Shown here piece by piece: positions 1 through 7,934 of a DNA stretch of 64,000 nucleotides (position 1 is its first letter; each line of letters begins with the position of its first letter). The stretch covers positions 1 through 64,000 of the forward strand of contig JAWKZI010000010.1 in the NCBI GenBank assembly GCA_041396045.1, in the 5' to 3' direction. A program made the translations under genes and the position numbers. The notes under the pieces were generated by a model. The model made no database searches. It was not told where the DNA came from and saw only the letters and a program-made list of their open reading frames with translations. This DNA is from SHZI01 sp041396045 (lineage in GTDB: Bacteria; Pseudomonadota; Gammaproteobacteria; Steroidobacterales; GCA-2729495).

Positions 1-52
1 GTCAGCTATTCGTCTGCCGATGGCCCATTGGATTCACGACTGCCGGAAATTT

Positions 53-1147
53 TCAGCCTGAAGTCAGCTGGACACCCAGCTTGACTGCATCGTTCAGGTG
101 CGAGGCATAGCCGTCAGCACCGACTTTCTTCCACACCTCCTGTACTTCATCGAAAGCGGCTCCGCCAACGATAACTTTCACCGGCCGCTCACTGTGCGAA
201 CGAATTGCCACGATGGCGGCCTGGACCCGTGGCAGTTGCGTGGCAAGGGTTGCACCCAGCAACAGCAGGTCCGCATCAAAGTATTTGATCATGCCGGGCA
301 AATCCTGCATGGGCACATCTGCACCAAGGAAAATCGCACGCCATCCGGCTATCTGGTAGAGATCAGCCACCGCCCGCAGGCCGACATCATGAATATTCGT
401 GGCAACCGCGGCCACAATCGCCGTCTTGCCATTTGATGGCGCGCTGTTCGCCGTATGAGCAAGGATCGCCATCGTGCGCTGGGTCGTAAAGGTCACCAGG
501 TGTTCCTCAGCCACACTGACTTCATTCAGGTGCCACAGTCGGCCAATTTCCCGCTGCGCCGGCAACAGCACATCGATGTAGGCCGAGCGCACATCGAGCC
601 CGGACCGGGTGGCATTGACCACCTCGTCTATAGCACCGGAAACATCGCCTTCCATGACTCTCTGCAGGTAGCGCAAGGCCAAGCGATCTGTGTCTTTCTC
701 GGGGTCGAGGGCCAGCGCATCGGCAACCAGGGTTTTGGTTTCAAGAGCTGCCAGGGCCTTGTCAAGGTAGTCTGTCGGCGGAACACGGGCCGATTCCGGC
801 AGACGTTCGACCAGAACCTCACGCAGACACTCCAGACTGAGCCGCACCGTTTGTTCGTCCTGGTCACGAGCGCGAAAAGCCCGGGCGCTCCACAGTACCC
901 GCGAGACAAACAGCTTTGGCTCCTCGGCCGTGAGCGCAGCGGCAAGTTCCAGCAAGCGCTGGGTCAGGTTTGCCTTCCAGCTGTTCAGCGCATCAGTGCC
1001 AAACCGCGCTTGAACTGCAGGGTCTCGCTCAAGCAACGCGGCTGCCGCATAACCAGCGTAACCAGCCGCAGCCTGCTCGAGCATCTGTGCCGAAAGTATG
1101 AATTTTGATTGAATGTTCATATCAGTACTCGAGTTTATACCGGGCAT
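53..1147 (-). CDS. B12-binding protein with CarH-like photosensor signature
   Basis: A 364-residue soluble protein. The C-terminal 115 residues form a cobalamin-binding Rossmann domain with NIHDVG (His253 the likely lower axial ligand), LGADVP and VGGAAF. Just before it is a helical segment with W205-x9-E215-H216 (LWHLNEVSVAEEH), the W-x9-EH pattern of the four-helix bundle that covers adenosylcobalamin in CarH/LitR photoreceptors. There is no MerR DNA-binding domain; residues 1-160 are helical and unrecognised. It therefore probably acts by protein contact, not by binding DNA. The gene starts 8 bp after the anti-sigma stop, behind GAGG, so it belongs to the sigma/anti-sigma operon. A corrinoid methyltransferase subunit is an alternative, but no partner methyltransferase is nearby. 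The fold is secure; the light-sensing role is inferred. Confidence 0.85.
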   Translation of the reverse strand: MPGINSSTDMNIQSKFILSAQMLEQAAAGYAGYAAAALLERDPAVQARFGTDALNSWKANLTQRLLELAAALTAEEPKLFVSRVLWSARAFRARDQDEQTVRLSLECLREVLVERLPESARVPPTDYLDKALAALETKTLVADALALDPEKDTDRLALRYLQRVMEGDVSGAIDEVVNATRSGLDVRSAYIDVLLPAQREIGRLWHLNEVSVAEEHLVTFTTQRTMAILAHTANSAPSNGKTAIVAAVATNIHDVGLRAVADLYQIAGWRAIFLGADVPMQDLPGMIKYFDADLLLLGATLATQLPRVQAAIVAIRSHSERPVKVIVGGAAFDEVQEVWKKVGADGYASHLNDAVKLGVQLTSG

Positions 1148-1155
1148 GGATGGCC

Positions 1156-1817
1156 TCAGTCGCCAATCGCCGCAACCAGCAACATGGGTCCGTCTGAAAC
1201 CACGACGCCGCCGGACTTTTCGAGCGTCACGGCAAACGCTGTGGGTCTGTAGACGGGCAGGTACGGATCAACGGGAATAATCATCTCGTCATCGTTCATG
1301 ACGTCGAACAGGCCACCACTCACCGGATATCCATCACGATGTGCATCAACAATCCACAACTGATACTGACTGCGGGCGGGGTTGTTTACTGGCAGACCGG
1401 ACAACCGCAGATAACCCATCTGTCGGCCGCTGCTCCAGACTACATCTCCACTGACCTGCTCGTAGCCGGACTTGTTGATGCAGACCAGTGCGCCAACTAC
1501 ATCCCGGGCCTGGCTGATCGCGTCCCGCCTGCTTGAATACCTGAAGCGGCCAGCATTGCCGCAAGTTTCCAGGCATCGGCGTGGCGAACCAGTTTCGCCC
1601 GGACGGCAGCCGGCAGAATGGCCTGAGCCGCGGGATCCTGCCGCAGGAAGGCCATCTGGGTCAGGCCGGCAACGCGCATCATCTGGTCACGATCAGCAAC
1701 TGGCTGCTCATCCAGAATGCGATGCAATTCAGCATTTTCTTCCGGGTCATTGCCACCGCTGGCTTCACCCGCCATCAAGCCGGCCAGCCGCCCGGTGATC
1801 TGCATGTACGCAGCCAT
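1156..1817 (-). pseudogene. RskA-domain anti-sigma factor, frameshifted
   Basis: Anti-sigma factor expected to hold the ECF sigma encoded just upstream. Two open segments cover it: 1499-1817 (about 106 residues, acidic N-terminal part) and a second frame from about 1560 to 1156 that carries the RskA C-terminal domain (YQLWIVDAHRD, GGLFDV, FAVTLEKSGGVVV). A one-base shift between about 1499 and 1560 would join them, so the gene is either broken or misread. ATG at 1817 is chosen over GTG at 1820; the sigma stop is 4 bp away. I see no transmembrane helix between the two parts, unlike mycobacterial RskA, so this may be a cytosolic anti-sigma. Family assignment comes from the C-terminal motifs only. 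Confidence 0.7.
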
Positions 1818-1821
1818 CACT

Positions 1822-2472
1822 TCACTGCCTCTCCATTGCTGGATCCACGGTGATGTTCAACTGGTCGCGAATACTGATGAGACCGCGGCGGATACGGGTT
1901 TTCACCGTACCCAGCGGCAGATTCATCTGTTCCGCAATCTCACGGTGGCTGTAGCCTTCGTAAAGCGACAAGGAGAGGATCTGCCGGTGCTCCGGCTCCA
2001 TGTCAGTCAGGATTCGCTCGACGACGGCGGCATCGGCCTCCTGTTCCATCGGGGGATCCACAAAGGGCTGGTCAAGCGCACCGGATTCTTCATCGTCCAG
2101 GGAATCCATGCCTGGCGTCCGCGTGTTCTTGCGCAACCTGTCTATCAGCCGTCGACGCGCTATGGTCGAAACGAAGGTTGTTTCACTGGCCAGCGTGGCG
2201 TCAAAACGCCCTGCGCTATTCCACAGGTCGATAAAAATTTCCTGAACCACATCTTCAGCATCAGCGCTGTTTCTCAGAAAGCGACGGGCAAGAGACCAGA
2301 TGAGGTTGCCATAGGCATCGATACATTGCTGAACGGCGGCCGCATCACCGTTCGCGATTCGTTGGAGAATGCTTTGCTGGCTGGTCATCAATGCGGGGTC
2401 TGGCAACGCTCCAGGCGTCAGCGCGGGATTGAAAGCCGTGAAGGGGGTAAGCGATAAAACGGCACCAGTCAT
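1822..2472 (-). CDS. ECF sigma factor, SigK-like
   Basis: RNA polymerase sigma factor of the extracytoplasmic-function class. Region 2 lies at about residues 35-105 (DAEDVVQEIFIDLW at 71-84) and region 4 at 160-205, with helix-turn-helix REIAEQMNLPLGTVKTRI. No region 3 is present. An RskA-type anti-sigma gene follows directly and a FAS1 gene precedes it, the same arrangement as M. tuberculosis SigK/RskA with its FAS1 targets MPT70/MPT83. The first 28 residues are low in information and ATG at 2388 (MTSQQSILQ) could be the real start; neither start has a clear ribosome binding site. Likely targets are the two GAATCC-N16-CGAAC sites in this window. Class is certain; SigK-like subgroup is inferred from context. 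Confidence 0.9.
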   Translation of the reverse strand: MTGAVLSLTPFTAFNPALTPGALPDPALMTSQQSILQRIANGDAAAVQQCIDAYGNLIWSLARRFLRNSADAEDVVQEIFIDLWNSAGRFDATLASETTFVSTIARRRLIDRLRKNTRTPGMDSLDDEESGALDQPFVDPPMEQEADAAVVERILTDMEPEHRQILSLSLYEGYSHREIAEQMNLPLGTVKTRIRRGLISIRDQLNITVDPAMERQ

Positions 2473-2516
2473 ACATTAGCACGTCGCTGTATCCGTGGCA
2501 GCAAACTGCCGTCACC

Positions 2517-2550
2517 GGCAAAGAAAGGAAGCCACCTCAATGAGGTGGCT
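2517..2550 (-). terminator. Intrinsic terminator after the FAS1 gene
   Basis: A perfect 10-bp inverted repeat (agccacctca / tgaggtggct, 2530-2539 and 2541-2550) is followed on the minus strand by the T-rich run TCCTTTCTTT. It lies 67 bp after the FAS1 stop and before the sigma gene, so it should limit read-through from the strong FAS1 unit into the sigma/anti-sigma genes. Confidence 0.65.
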
Positions 2551-2616
2551 CCTCCGGGATAGCCGCATGGCGTAACGGTTGATTGCGGTCTTCCCATGTC
2601 ATATGCCAATCGACGC

Positions 2617-3132
2617 TCAGCCGGGCGGCAGAAGCACCGTGTCGATGACATGAATGACACCATTGCTCGCGACCACATCAGCACCAGTAACTTTGGCACC
2701 GTTGACCGTAATGCGACCTGCACTGGCCTTGATGTCAAGCTTTGCGCCCTCAAGCGTTTCGGGCTTCACTTCACCCTTGATATCAGCAGACATCACTTTT
2801 CCGGAAACGACGTGATACAGGAGGATGCTCTTGAGCTTCTCCCTGCTTTCCGGCTTCAACAGGTTCTCCAGGGTACCCGGCGGCAGCTTGGCAAAGGCGG
2901 CGTCTGTCGGTGCAAATACCGTAAGCGGTCCCGGACCCTTCAGCGCACCAACAAGGTCAGCGGCCTTGAGTGCCGCTGCAAGCGTGCCAAATGATCCGGC
3001 GGCGACAGCTGTATCGACGATATCCTTTGGTGCATCACCGGCGTGTGCGGGTTGTAACAGGGCAAGACTCATCGCTGCCAAAGCAGCCGCGGCGACCAGG
3101 CCTTTTCGGTGGGTTGCAAATATTTTCATCAT
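2617..3132 (-). CDS. Secreted FAS1 (fasciclin) domain protein
   Basis: A 171-residue exported protein with one FAS1 domain. Signal peptide: KIFATHRKGLVAAAALAAMS, then LLQPAHA as the likely cleavage site. The domain shows both hallmark blocks: PGPLTVFAPTDAAFAKLP (H1-like region) and VVASNGVIHVIDTVLLP (H2-like region), with HVVSGK between. FAS1 domains mediate adhesion or ligand binding outside the cytoplasm; no catalytic role is expected. Start at 3132 has GAGG five bases upstream; a second ATG follows at once. A SigK-like promoter (3189-3215) lies 57 bp upstream and a terminator follows, so it can form its own transcript. FAS1 proteins are the classic SigK targets in mycobacteria. Confidence 0.9.
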   Translation of the reverse strand: MMKIFATHRKGLVAAAALAAMSLALLQPAHAGDAPKDIVDTAVAAGSFGTLAAALKAADLVGALKGPGPLTVFAPTDAAFAKLPPGTLENLLKPESREKLKSILLYHVVSGKVMSADIKGEVKPETLEGAKLDIKASAGRITVNGAKVTGADVVASNGVIHVIDTVLLPPG

Positions 3133-3188
3133 CTGGACCTCAAAGTTGAAAGAACGGCCGTCAGGCGTTAACCGGCGGTCCTGACTAA

Positions 3189-3215
3189 GTTCGCTCAGGT
3201 TCAGAGATTGGATTC
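3189..3215 (-). promoter_or_regulatory. Putative SigK-type ECF promoter of the FAS1 gene
   Basis: On the minus strand reads GAATCC, 16 bases, CGAAC. The same hexamer, spacing and pentamer occur at 5793-5819 in front of the FAD oxidoreductase. The layout matches the mycobacterial SigK consensus (CCATCC-N16/17-CGAAT). The -10 element is about 57 bp from the FAS1 start codon. Confidence 0.6.
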
Positions 3216-3236
3216 CCCGGTTGCGACCACCCGGAG

Positions 3237-3998
3237 TCAGCGAGGCACTCGCGGGAAGAATGCACTGGTGCGAAGCACGTACTGCTGATAGTCCGGCCGC
3301 CGGTCGGCAATATCCTTTTCCGTCAAGGCGACACCGGACACCCGGAGCAGGAGGAATGTCAGCAGCAGCGGACCAATCACCGTCCACCATGCGCCGGCAC
3401 CCAGCGCCACGAGCCACATCCCCCACCACAAACAGCATTCACCGAAGTAGTTGGGATGGCGGCTGTAGCGCCACAGTCCCTTGTCCATTACTCCTCGTTC
3501 GGCCCCGGCACGGGACTGAAAGCGCAGCAACTGGTAGTCGGCAACCGCCTCAAACGTGAATCCGGTCACCCAAAGGAGCCCGCCAACCAGGTCCAGCAGG
3601 TGCAGCGGACTTGCAGACTGCACGACGCCCAGCAAGGGCATGGCGACAATCCACGCCAGCACGGCCTGCAGGCCAAATATCAGATAGGCGCTTCGCCACC
3701 AGAAGCCGGGCTCATTGCGTGCACGGATTTCGCGATAACGCCGGTCTTCGGGCTTGCCGTGATTGCGGTACACCACATGAATGGCCAGCCGAAGTGCCCA
3801 GATGGCCACAAGCGTGACCGCTATCCACCCACGCCAGGATGCTGTTGGCAGACCCATCAGGTAACTGATCCCGGTGGCAGTGATTACCGGCCCCCACAGG
3901 ACATCCGCAACACCGGCATCGTGGCGTGCCACGCTGATGATCCAGCCCATGGCCATCAGCACCGCGGCAGTTAACAGTCCATATGCCGCGAGTATCAC
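3237..3998 (-). CDS. DUF1295 membrane protein (steroid-reductase/ICMT-like)
   Basis: A 253-residue integral membrane protein with about six to seven helices. It has the C-terminal signature of the DUF1295 family, LWRYSRHPNYFGEC, followed by a further helix pair and ALTEKDIADRRPDYQQY, as in isoprenylcysteine methyltransferase/5-alpha-reductase-like folds that bind NADPH or SAM. The GTG start at 3998 overlaps the stop of the upstream methyltransferase gene (GTGA), with GCAGG in front. Its counterpart in the M. tuberculosis sigK locus is Rv0446c. Probably works on the same modified fatty acid or membrane lipid as the neighbouring methyltransferases; substrate unknown. Confidence 0.85.
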   Translation of the reverse strand: MILAAYGLLTAAVLMAMGWIISVARHDAGVADVLWGPVITATGISYLMGLPTASWRGWIAVTLVAIWALRLAIHVVYRNHGKPEDRRYREIRARNEPGFWWRSAYLIFGLQAVLAWIVAMPLLGVVQSASPLHLLDLVGGLLWVTGFTFEAVADYQLLRFQSRAGAERGVMDKGLWRYSRHPNYFGECCLWWGMWLVALGAGAWWTVIGPLLLTFLLLRVSGVALTEKDIADRRPDYQQYVLRTSAFFPRVPR

Positions 3999-5060
3999 TG
4001 CACGCCTGCCTGCTTCGTGAAGCGATAGTGGGCCACTCGCCACTCGGTACCCTCGGCATAACCAAAAAGTTCGGCGACAGCCATGAAGAACATACGCCAC
4101 CGACAAAGCCAGAGATTGGCTTCGGCAGGCCCGTAGGCATCCGCCATGATCGCCAGCCTGCCTCACGTTCCCGATCCAGGTTGGCCAGCCAATCGTTGGC
4201 GGTACGCTCGTGTGAGAATTACCTGACACTCGCCACTGATCCTCGATCCGCAAGCTCTCCTGAAAATAGAGCAGCGTGTGCTCCGCCGGCATCAGTCCGC
4301 CCGTAAAGTACCGCGCCATCCAGTCCATATCGCTCTCTACGGTGAGACGGATACATGAGTGAGTGATGACAAAACAGGTGAACAAAGAGTTTTCCGCCAG
4401 GTCTCAACCAGCTCTCGATCCTTGCCATCAACACTGCATAGTTGCGCATGTGTCTCGAACATTTCGACGGATACCACCCGATCGAAGTGCTTGTCAGTTG
4501 TGTAGGTATTGACGTCTGCCGTCAGGACTTCGACATTCGACAGACTGCGCTCCTTTGCCAGCTTCAGAATAAATTGCTTCTGCGATGCCGAGTTGGATAC
4601 CGCGGTTATACGACTGTTCGGGAATCGGGCGGCCATCCACAAGGTCAGTGACCCCAGCCACAGCCAAGCTCAAGTATGTGTTGCCCGTCGGCAAGTTCAG
4701 CCCGGACTGCTGTGAGTTGCAGCATGGCACCTTCGGCCTCGGCCAGGGACTCTGCACCATCGCCATACCAGCAGCAGCTGTATTTCAGCTGCGGGCCAAG
4801 TACATGCTGAAAAAAGGCCGATGGCACTTCATAGTGCTGCTCGTTGGCTGCGCCGCTGTCGATAGCAACGGGACTCTCGCGCAACACAGCCAGCCCCTGT
4901 CGGAATTTTCAAACTGTGCCTCGCTGCTGTCGGTAGAGCCTTTGGCACCCACCGGCGAATGCTCGTCCACAAGACGTTGGGTCATCACACGGCGCATCCC
5001 GAAGCGAATCAGCGAATCGGGTATCAGGCCCCGCTCGCACAACGCAATGACCCGACTCAT
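3995..5060 (-). pseudogene. CFA-synthase-like methyltransferase, multiply frameshifted
   Basis: SAM-dependent lipid methyltransferase of the cyclopropane-fatty-acid synthase superfamily, readable only by changing frame about six times. Conserved pieces in order: NEQHYEVPSAFF, LELGCGWG (SAM site), a segment starting SLTLWMAARFPNSRITAVS, VVSVEMFE, WLRPGGKLFVHLFCHH, MDWMARYFTGGLMPAEH, and a C-terminal stretch ending FTKQAGVQ. Shifts fall near 4907 (TTTT on the plus strand), 4653 (CCCC), 4454, 4345, 4218 and 4158. I saw no in-frame nonsense change, and both coupled junctions survive (ATGA with the gene before, GTGA with the gene after). That favours sequencing indels or very recent inactivation over old decay. 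Confidence 0.75.
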
Positions 5061-5703
5061 TGCGTCAAGCCATCCGGCCGGCGGTCAGCATGGTCGCCAG
5101 AAGCCGCCGCCACAATCGCAGCACGCACGCGACCCACAACGCCCCGCAGCACAGGAACCTGTTCGTAAAGCCCGGTACCCGGAATCCCAAAAGTCCTTGT
5201 GAATCAGCACTGACCTCCCCATCGAACCGGAACTGGGTCACGCCATAGGACCGCACCGGACTACCGCCATCGAGAGCATCCGCGACTGTGGTCATGCGCC
5301 AACGGACGTACCAGTCCGTGCCGGTGGTCGCCCGATCGAGAAACTCAACGCGCAACAGACTTGCCGACTCCATGGTGTGGCTGAAGTACGCCTGAATGTT
5401 TCCTGCACCTTCAATGCCAGCCATCGTATCGTTGAGATAGGCCTGCGGCGCATATACCTGTGCTGTCTGCTCACGCACCGATGCAGCTGTCATTCCGTCG
5501 AAGTACCGTTGCAGATTGTCGAAGGCCTGTTGCTCAAGCATCGATCCAGGCGTCAGCGCAACGGCCAAGGGTGCCGTTCGTGCGAGGGCCCGTTCATAGG
5601 ACTGGTTCAGGTCTGCCGGTGAGGTGGGAGGTGTTCCGCAACTGACCATGGCGAAGCCCGTCACCACGAGCACACCTGCTCTGGCGAAGATATTCAATTG
5701 CAT
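5057..5703 (-). pseudogene. SnoaL/NTF2-like lipoprotein, frameshifted near the C-terminus
   Basis: NTF2-fold (SnoaL-like) protein, first gene of the minus-strand block. N-terminus MQLNIFARAGVLVVTGFAMVS followed by CGTPP suggests a lipoprotein signal. The middle (QRYFDGMTAASVREQTAQVY, YVRWRMT, SYGVTQFRFDG) is typical of small cone-fold proteins. After residue 160 the frame changes twice: near 5215 into HKDFWDSG and near 5180 into YEQVPVLRGVVGRVRAA, ending at a TGA (5059-5057) that overlaps the ATG of the methyltransferase gene. If not corrected, the open frame instead stops at 5065 with an unrelated tail. Such proteins recur in CFA/FAD-oxidoreductase clusters, but their role is unknown. Confidence 0.65.
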
Positions 5704-5792
5704 AGGTTTGCTCCCGGACCTGCAAGACGACGGCCTGTAGATGGTTGCCTAGCCTATACATTCGGACAGCTGCGGTCACGAATCCGGAATTT

Positions 5793-5819
5793 GAATCCGA
5801 ACTCCCCTGACACACGAAC
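5793..5819 (+). promoter_or_regulatory. Putative SigK-type ECF promoter of the FAD oxidoreductase operon
   Basis: GAATCC (5793-5798), 16 bases, CGAAC (5815-5819), identical in sequence and spacing to the element before the FAS1 gene. A second GAATCC copy lies at 5780-5785 without a matching -10. The -10 element is 50 bp before the chosen GTG. A small palindrome GTTGAG/CTCAAC (5827-5845) lies in the presumed leader. Confidence 0.6.
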
Positions 5820-5869
5820 CTGATGAGTTGAGGCAACAGCTCAACAACTGAATGAAGGGAGATCCCGGC

Positions 5870-7183
5870 GTGCGGGTGGCCATAATTGGCAGTGGAATTT
5901 CCGGACTGTACGCTGCGCGGCGACTGGCCGAGACTGCAGACGTCACTGTTTACGAAGCACTGGATCGTGCCGGGGGGCACAGCAATACGGTCGACATCGA
6001 ACTGGATGGTCAGCGACTGGCCATAGACACCGGATTCATCGTCTTCAATGAGCAGACCTACCCCCGCTTTACCGCCTTGCTCCGTGAGTTGGGCGTTACA
6101 TGGCAGCCGAGTGACATGAGCTTCAGCTTCCGTTGCGGTCAATCCGGCCTTGAATATCGTGGCGACAACAATTTTGACGCACTCTTCGCACAACGACGCA
6201 ATACCCTGCGGTTGTCTTTCTATCGAATGATCCGGGATATCCTGCGCTTCAACCGGCTGGGCGACGCGCTGGTAGCGTCCGACCCGGCCGTTACCCTGGG
6301 TGAGTTTCTGAGTGCTGCCCGCTTTCGCGGCCCTGTGGTGGAGAACTACCTGCTGCCCATGGCGGCTGCCATATGGTCGGCCGACCCCGCCAGGATTCTG
6401 CATTTCCCTGCCATGCACTTCGGTAGATTCTTCCGCAACCATGGTCTGCTGCAGGTGAATGGACGGCCCCAGTGGATGACGGTCACCGGAGGCTCCCGGG
6501 AATACGTACGCGCCCTGGCGCGACCGCTCATGAACCGGATCAGGCTCAACACACCGGTCGAGTCCGTGCGACGATATGCCGATCGCGTGGCAATCAAGGC
6601 TCAGGGTCAGCGCACCGCCTGCTACGATCAGGTGATATTCGCCTGCCACAGCGACCAGGCACTCGCGCTGCTAAGTGATCCCAGCGATGCGGAGCAGAAC
6701 GTTCTTGGTGCCATTGCATACCAGGATAATGACGCAATCGTACATACCGACTTGAGACTGCTGCCACAGCGAAGACGTGCGTGGGCCGCATGGAACTACC
6801 ACCGCACTGCGCTCGGCAACAATGGTCATGCAGCGGTCACCTATAACCTTACCCGCCTGCAGAACCTCAACAGCCGCCGACAGGTCCTTCTGACCCTGAA
6901 CGACAGGGGGGACATTGACCCACGCACAATCCTGCATCGGGTGAGCTATAGCCATCCACAGTTCGACATGGCTGCAGTTAACGCCCAAAGTCACCGCGCT
7001 GAAATCAGCGGGGTTCGTCGCAGCTGGTACTGTGGTGCCTATTGGGGCTTTGGCTTTCACGAAGATGGTGTCCAGAGTGCTGCCACGGTATGCGAGTCCC
7101 TGCTGACCAGTACCCGAATGCTGAATCTGTCAATCACGCCGAGCCGGACCAATGCACAGTTGCCTCTATCAGGGACGGCTTAG
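5870..7183 (+). CDS. FAD-dependent oxidoreductase (amine-oxidase fold; Rv0449c-like)
   Basis: A 437-residue flavoprotein with an N-terminal dinucleotide fold (VAIIGSGISGLYAAR), an acidic second-strand end (VYEALDRAGGH) and an amine-oxidase/desaturase-type C-terminus (WYCGAYWGFGFHEDGVQSA). It is the usual partner of CFA-like methyltransferases and DUF1365 proteins. In mycobacteria the relative is Rv0449c beside ufaA1, and related oxidoreductases take part in making 10-methyl or furan fatty acids, so oxidation of a methylated acyl chain is the probable reaction. GTG at 5870 is preferred because AAGGGAG lies eight bases upstream; ATG at 5852 would place that site inside the gene. First gene of the plus-strand operon behind the SigK-like promoter. 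Confidence 0.88.
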   Translation: MRVAIIGSGISGLYAARRLAETADVTVYEALDRAGGHSNTVDIELDGQRLAIDTGFIVFNEQTYPRFTALLRELGVTWQPSDMSFSFRCGQSGLEYRGDNNFDALFAQRRNTLRLSFYRMIRDILRFNRLGDALVASDPAVTLGEFLSAARFRGPVVENYLLPMAAAIWSADPARILHFPAMHFGRFFRNHGLLQVNGRPQWMTVTGGSREYVRALARPLMNRIRLNTPVESVRRYADRVAIKAQGQRTACYDQVIFACHSDQALALLSDPSDAEQNVLGAIAYQDNDAIVHTDLRLLPQRRRAWAAWNYHRTALGNNGHAAVTYNLTRLQNLNSRRQVLLTLNDRGDIDPRTILHRVSYSHPQFDMAAVNAQSHRAEISGVRRSWYCGAYWGFGFHEDGVQSAATVCESLLTSTRMLNLSITPSRTNAQLPLSGTA

Positions 7184-7934
7184 TCATCGCCGCTTTGACG
7201 CGGTCAGGCATGCGTTCCAGTACCGCCTGTCAATGCTGTATCTGGATCTTGCCGAGTTGCCGACGCTGTTCGACCCTTACTGGCTGTGGTCGGCACGTCG
7301 ACCAGCACCGGCCTGGTTCCGGCGCGCCGACCACCATGGCAGTGCCAACCAGGCCCTGGGAGAATCGATACGCGAACTGGTGAACGATCAGGCCGGGTTC
7401 CGGCCGGCCGGACCGATTCGCCTGCTCACCCACTTGCGTTACATGGGCTACGCTTTCAATCCGCTGAGCGTCTACTACTGCTTTGAGCCCGATGAGAGCC
7501 TTGCTGCAGTTGTCCTGGAGGTGAGCAACATGCCGTGGCGGGAAATGCACCCTTACGTGCTGACGCGAGGAACCCACATTGCCAACGGCGGCTACCGCTT
7601 CGAATTCGCCAAAGACTTCCACGTATCGCCCTTTCTGCCGCCCGATATGCAATATCGTTGCCGGCTGGCACCGCCGGGTGCACGTCTGGCCTTGGCACTG
7701 GAAAACTGGCGCGATGGCAGGCGCTGTTTCGATGCCCATCTGGATTTCCGCAGAATTCCCGTCAGCAGTGGAGCTCTCGCCCGCGTGCTGGTCACCGATC
7801 CGCTGGCTACGATCCGTGTGACGGCCCTCATTTACTGGCAAGCCTTGCGTCTGTGGCGCAAACGTACTCCGGTGTACGATCATGGGCCGGCTGGCAAACA
7901 TTGCCCCAAAAGTATCAAGAGGGCCGCCCGGTGA
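7152..7934 (+). CDS. DUF1365 family protein
   Basis: A 260-residue protein of the DUF1365 family. Typical blocks are present: LYQGRLSHRRFDAVRHAFQY at the N-terminus, LTHLRYMGYAFNPLSVYYC in the middle, VSNMPWREMHPYVL, and a C-terminal Pro-Leu-Ala-Thr helix ending in ALRLWRKRTPVYDH. The biochemical function is not established in general; by constant neighbourhood (FAD oxidoreductase and CFA-like methyltransferase) it acts in lipid modification, possibly on the furan or methyl fatty acid route. It overlaps the upstream gene by 32 bp and its stop overlaps the next GTG start, so the three are probably co-translated. Confidence 0.88.
   Translation: MHSCLYQGRLSHRRFDAVRHAFQYRLSMLYLDLAELPTLFDPYWLWSARRPAPAWFRRADHHGSANQALGESIRELVNDQAGFRPAGPIRLLTHLRYMGYAFNPLSVYYCFEPDESLAAVVLEVSNMPWREMHPYVLTRGTHIANGGYRFEFAKDFHVSPFLPPDMQYRCRLAPPGARLALALENWRDGRRCFDAHLDFRRIPVSSGALARVLVTDPLATIRVTALIYWQALRLWRKRTPVYDHGPAGKHCPKSIKRAAR

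Noticed and set aside
1..52. Possible start of another minus-strand gene downstream of the B12 gene
   Set aside because: The short frame with GTG/ATG runs into a stop within 12 codons; nothing can be supported in 52 bp.
455..1108. 217-residue open frame on the plus strand opposite the B12 gene
   Set aside because: Pure antisense shadow; no family motifs, and the minus-strand protein shows clear cobalamin-binding motifs.
5755..5778. TGACC-N-TATA element on the minus strand as promoter of the NTF2-led block
   Set aside because: Resembles ECF11-type sites only loosely and does not match the GAATCC-N16-CGAAC pattern found twice in the window.
5594..6649. 351-residue minus-strand open frame across the FAD oxidoreductase gene
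   Set aside because: Antisense of a strongly conserved FAD protein; composition rich in Gln/His/Ser as expected of a shadow.
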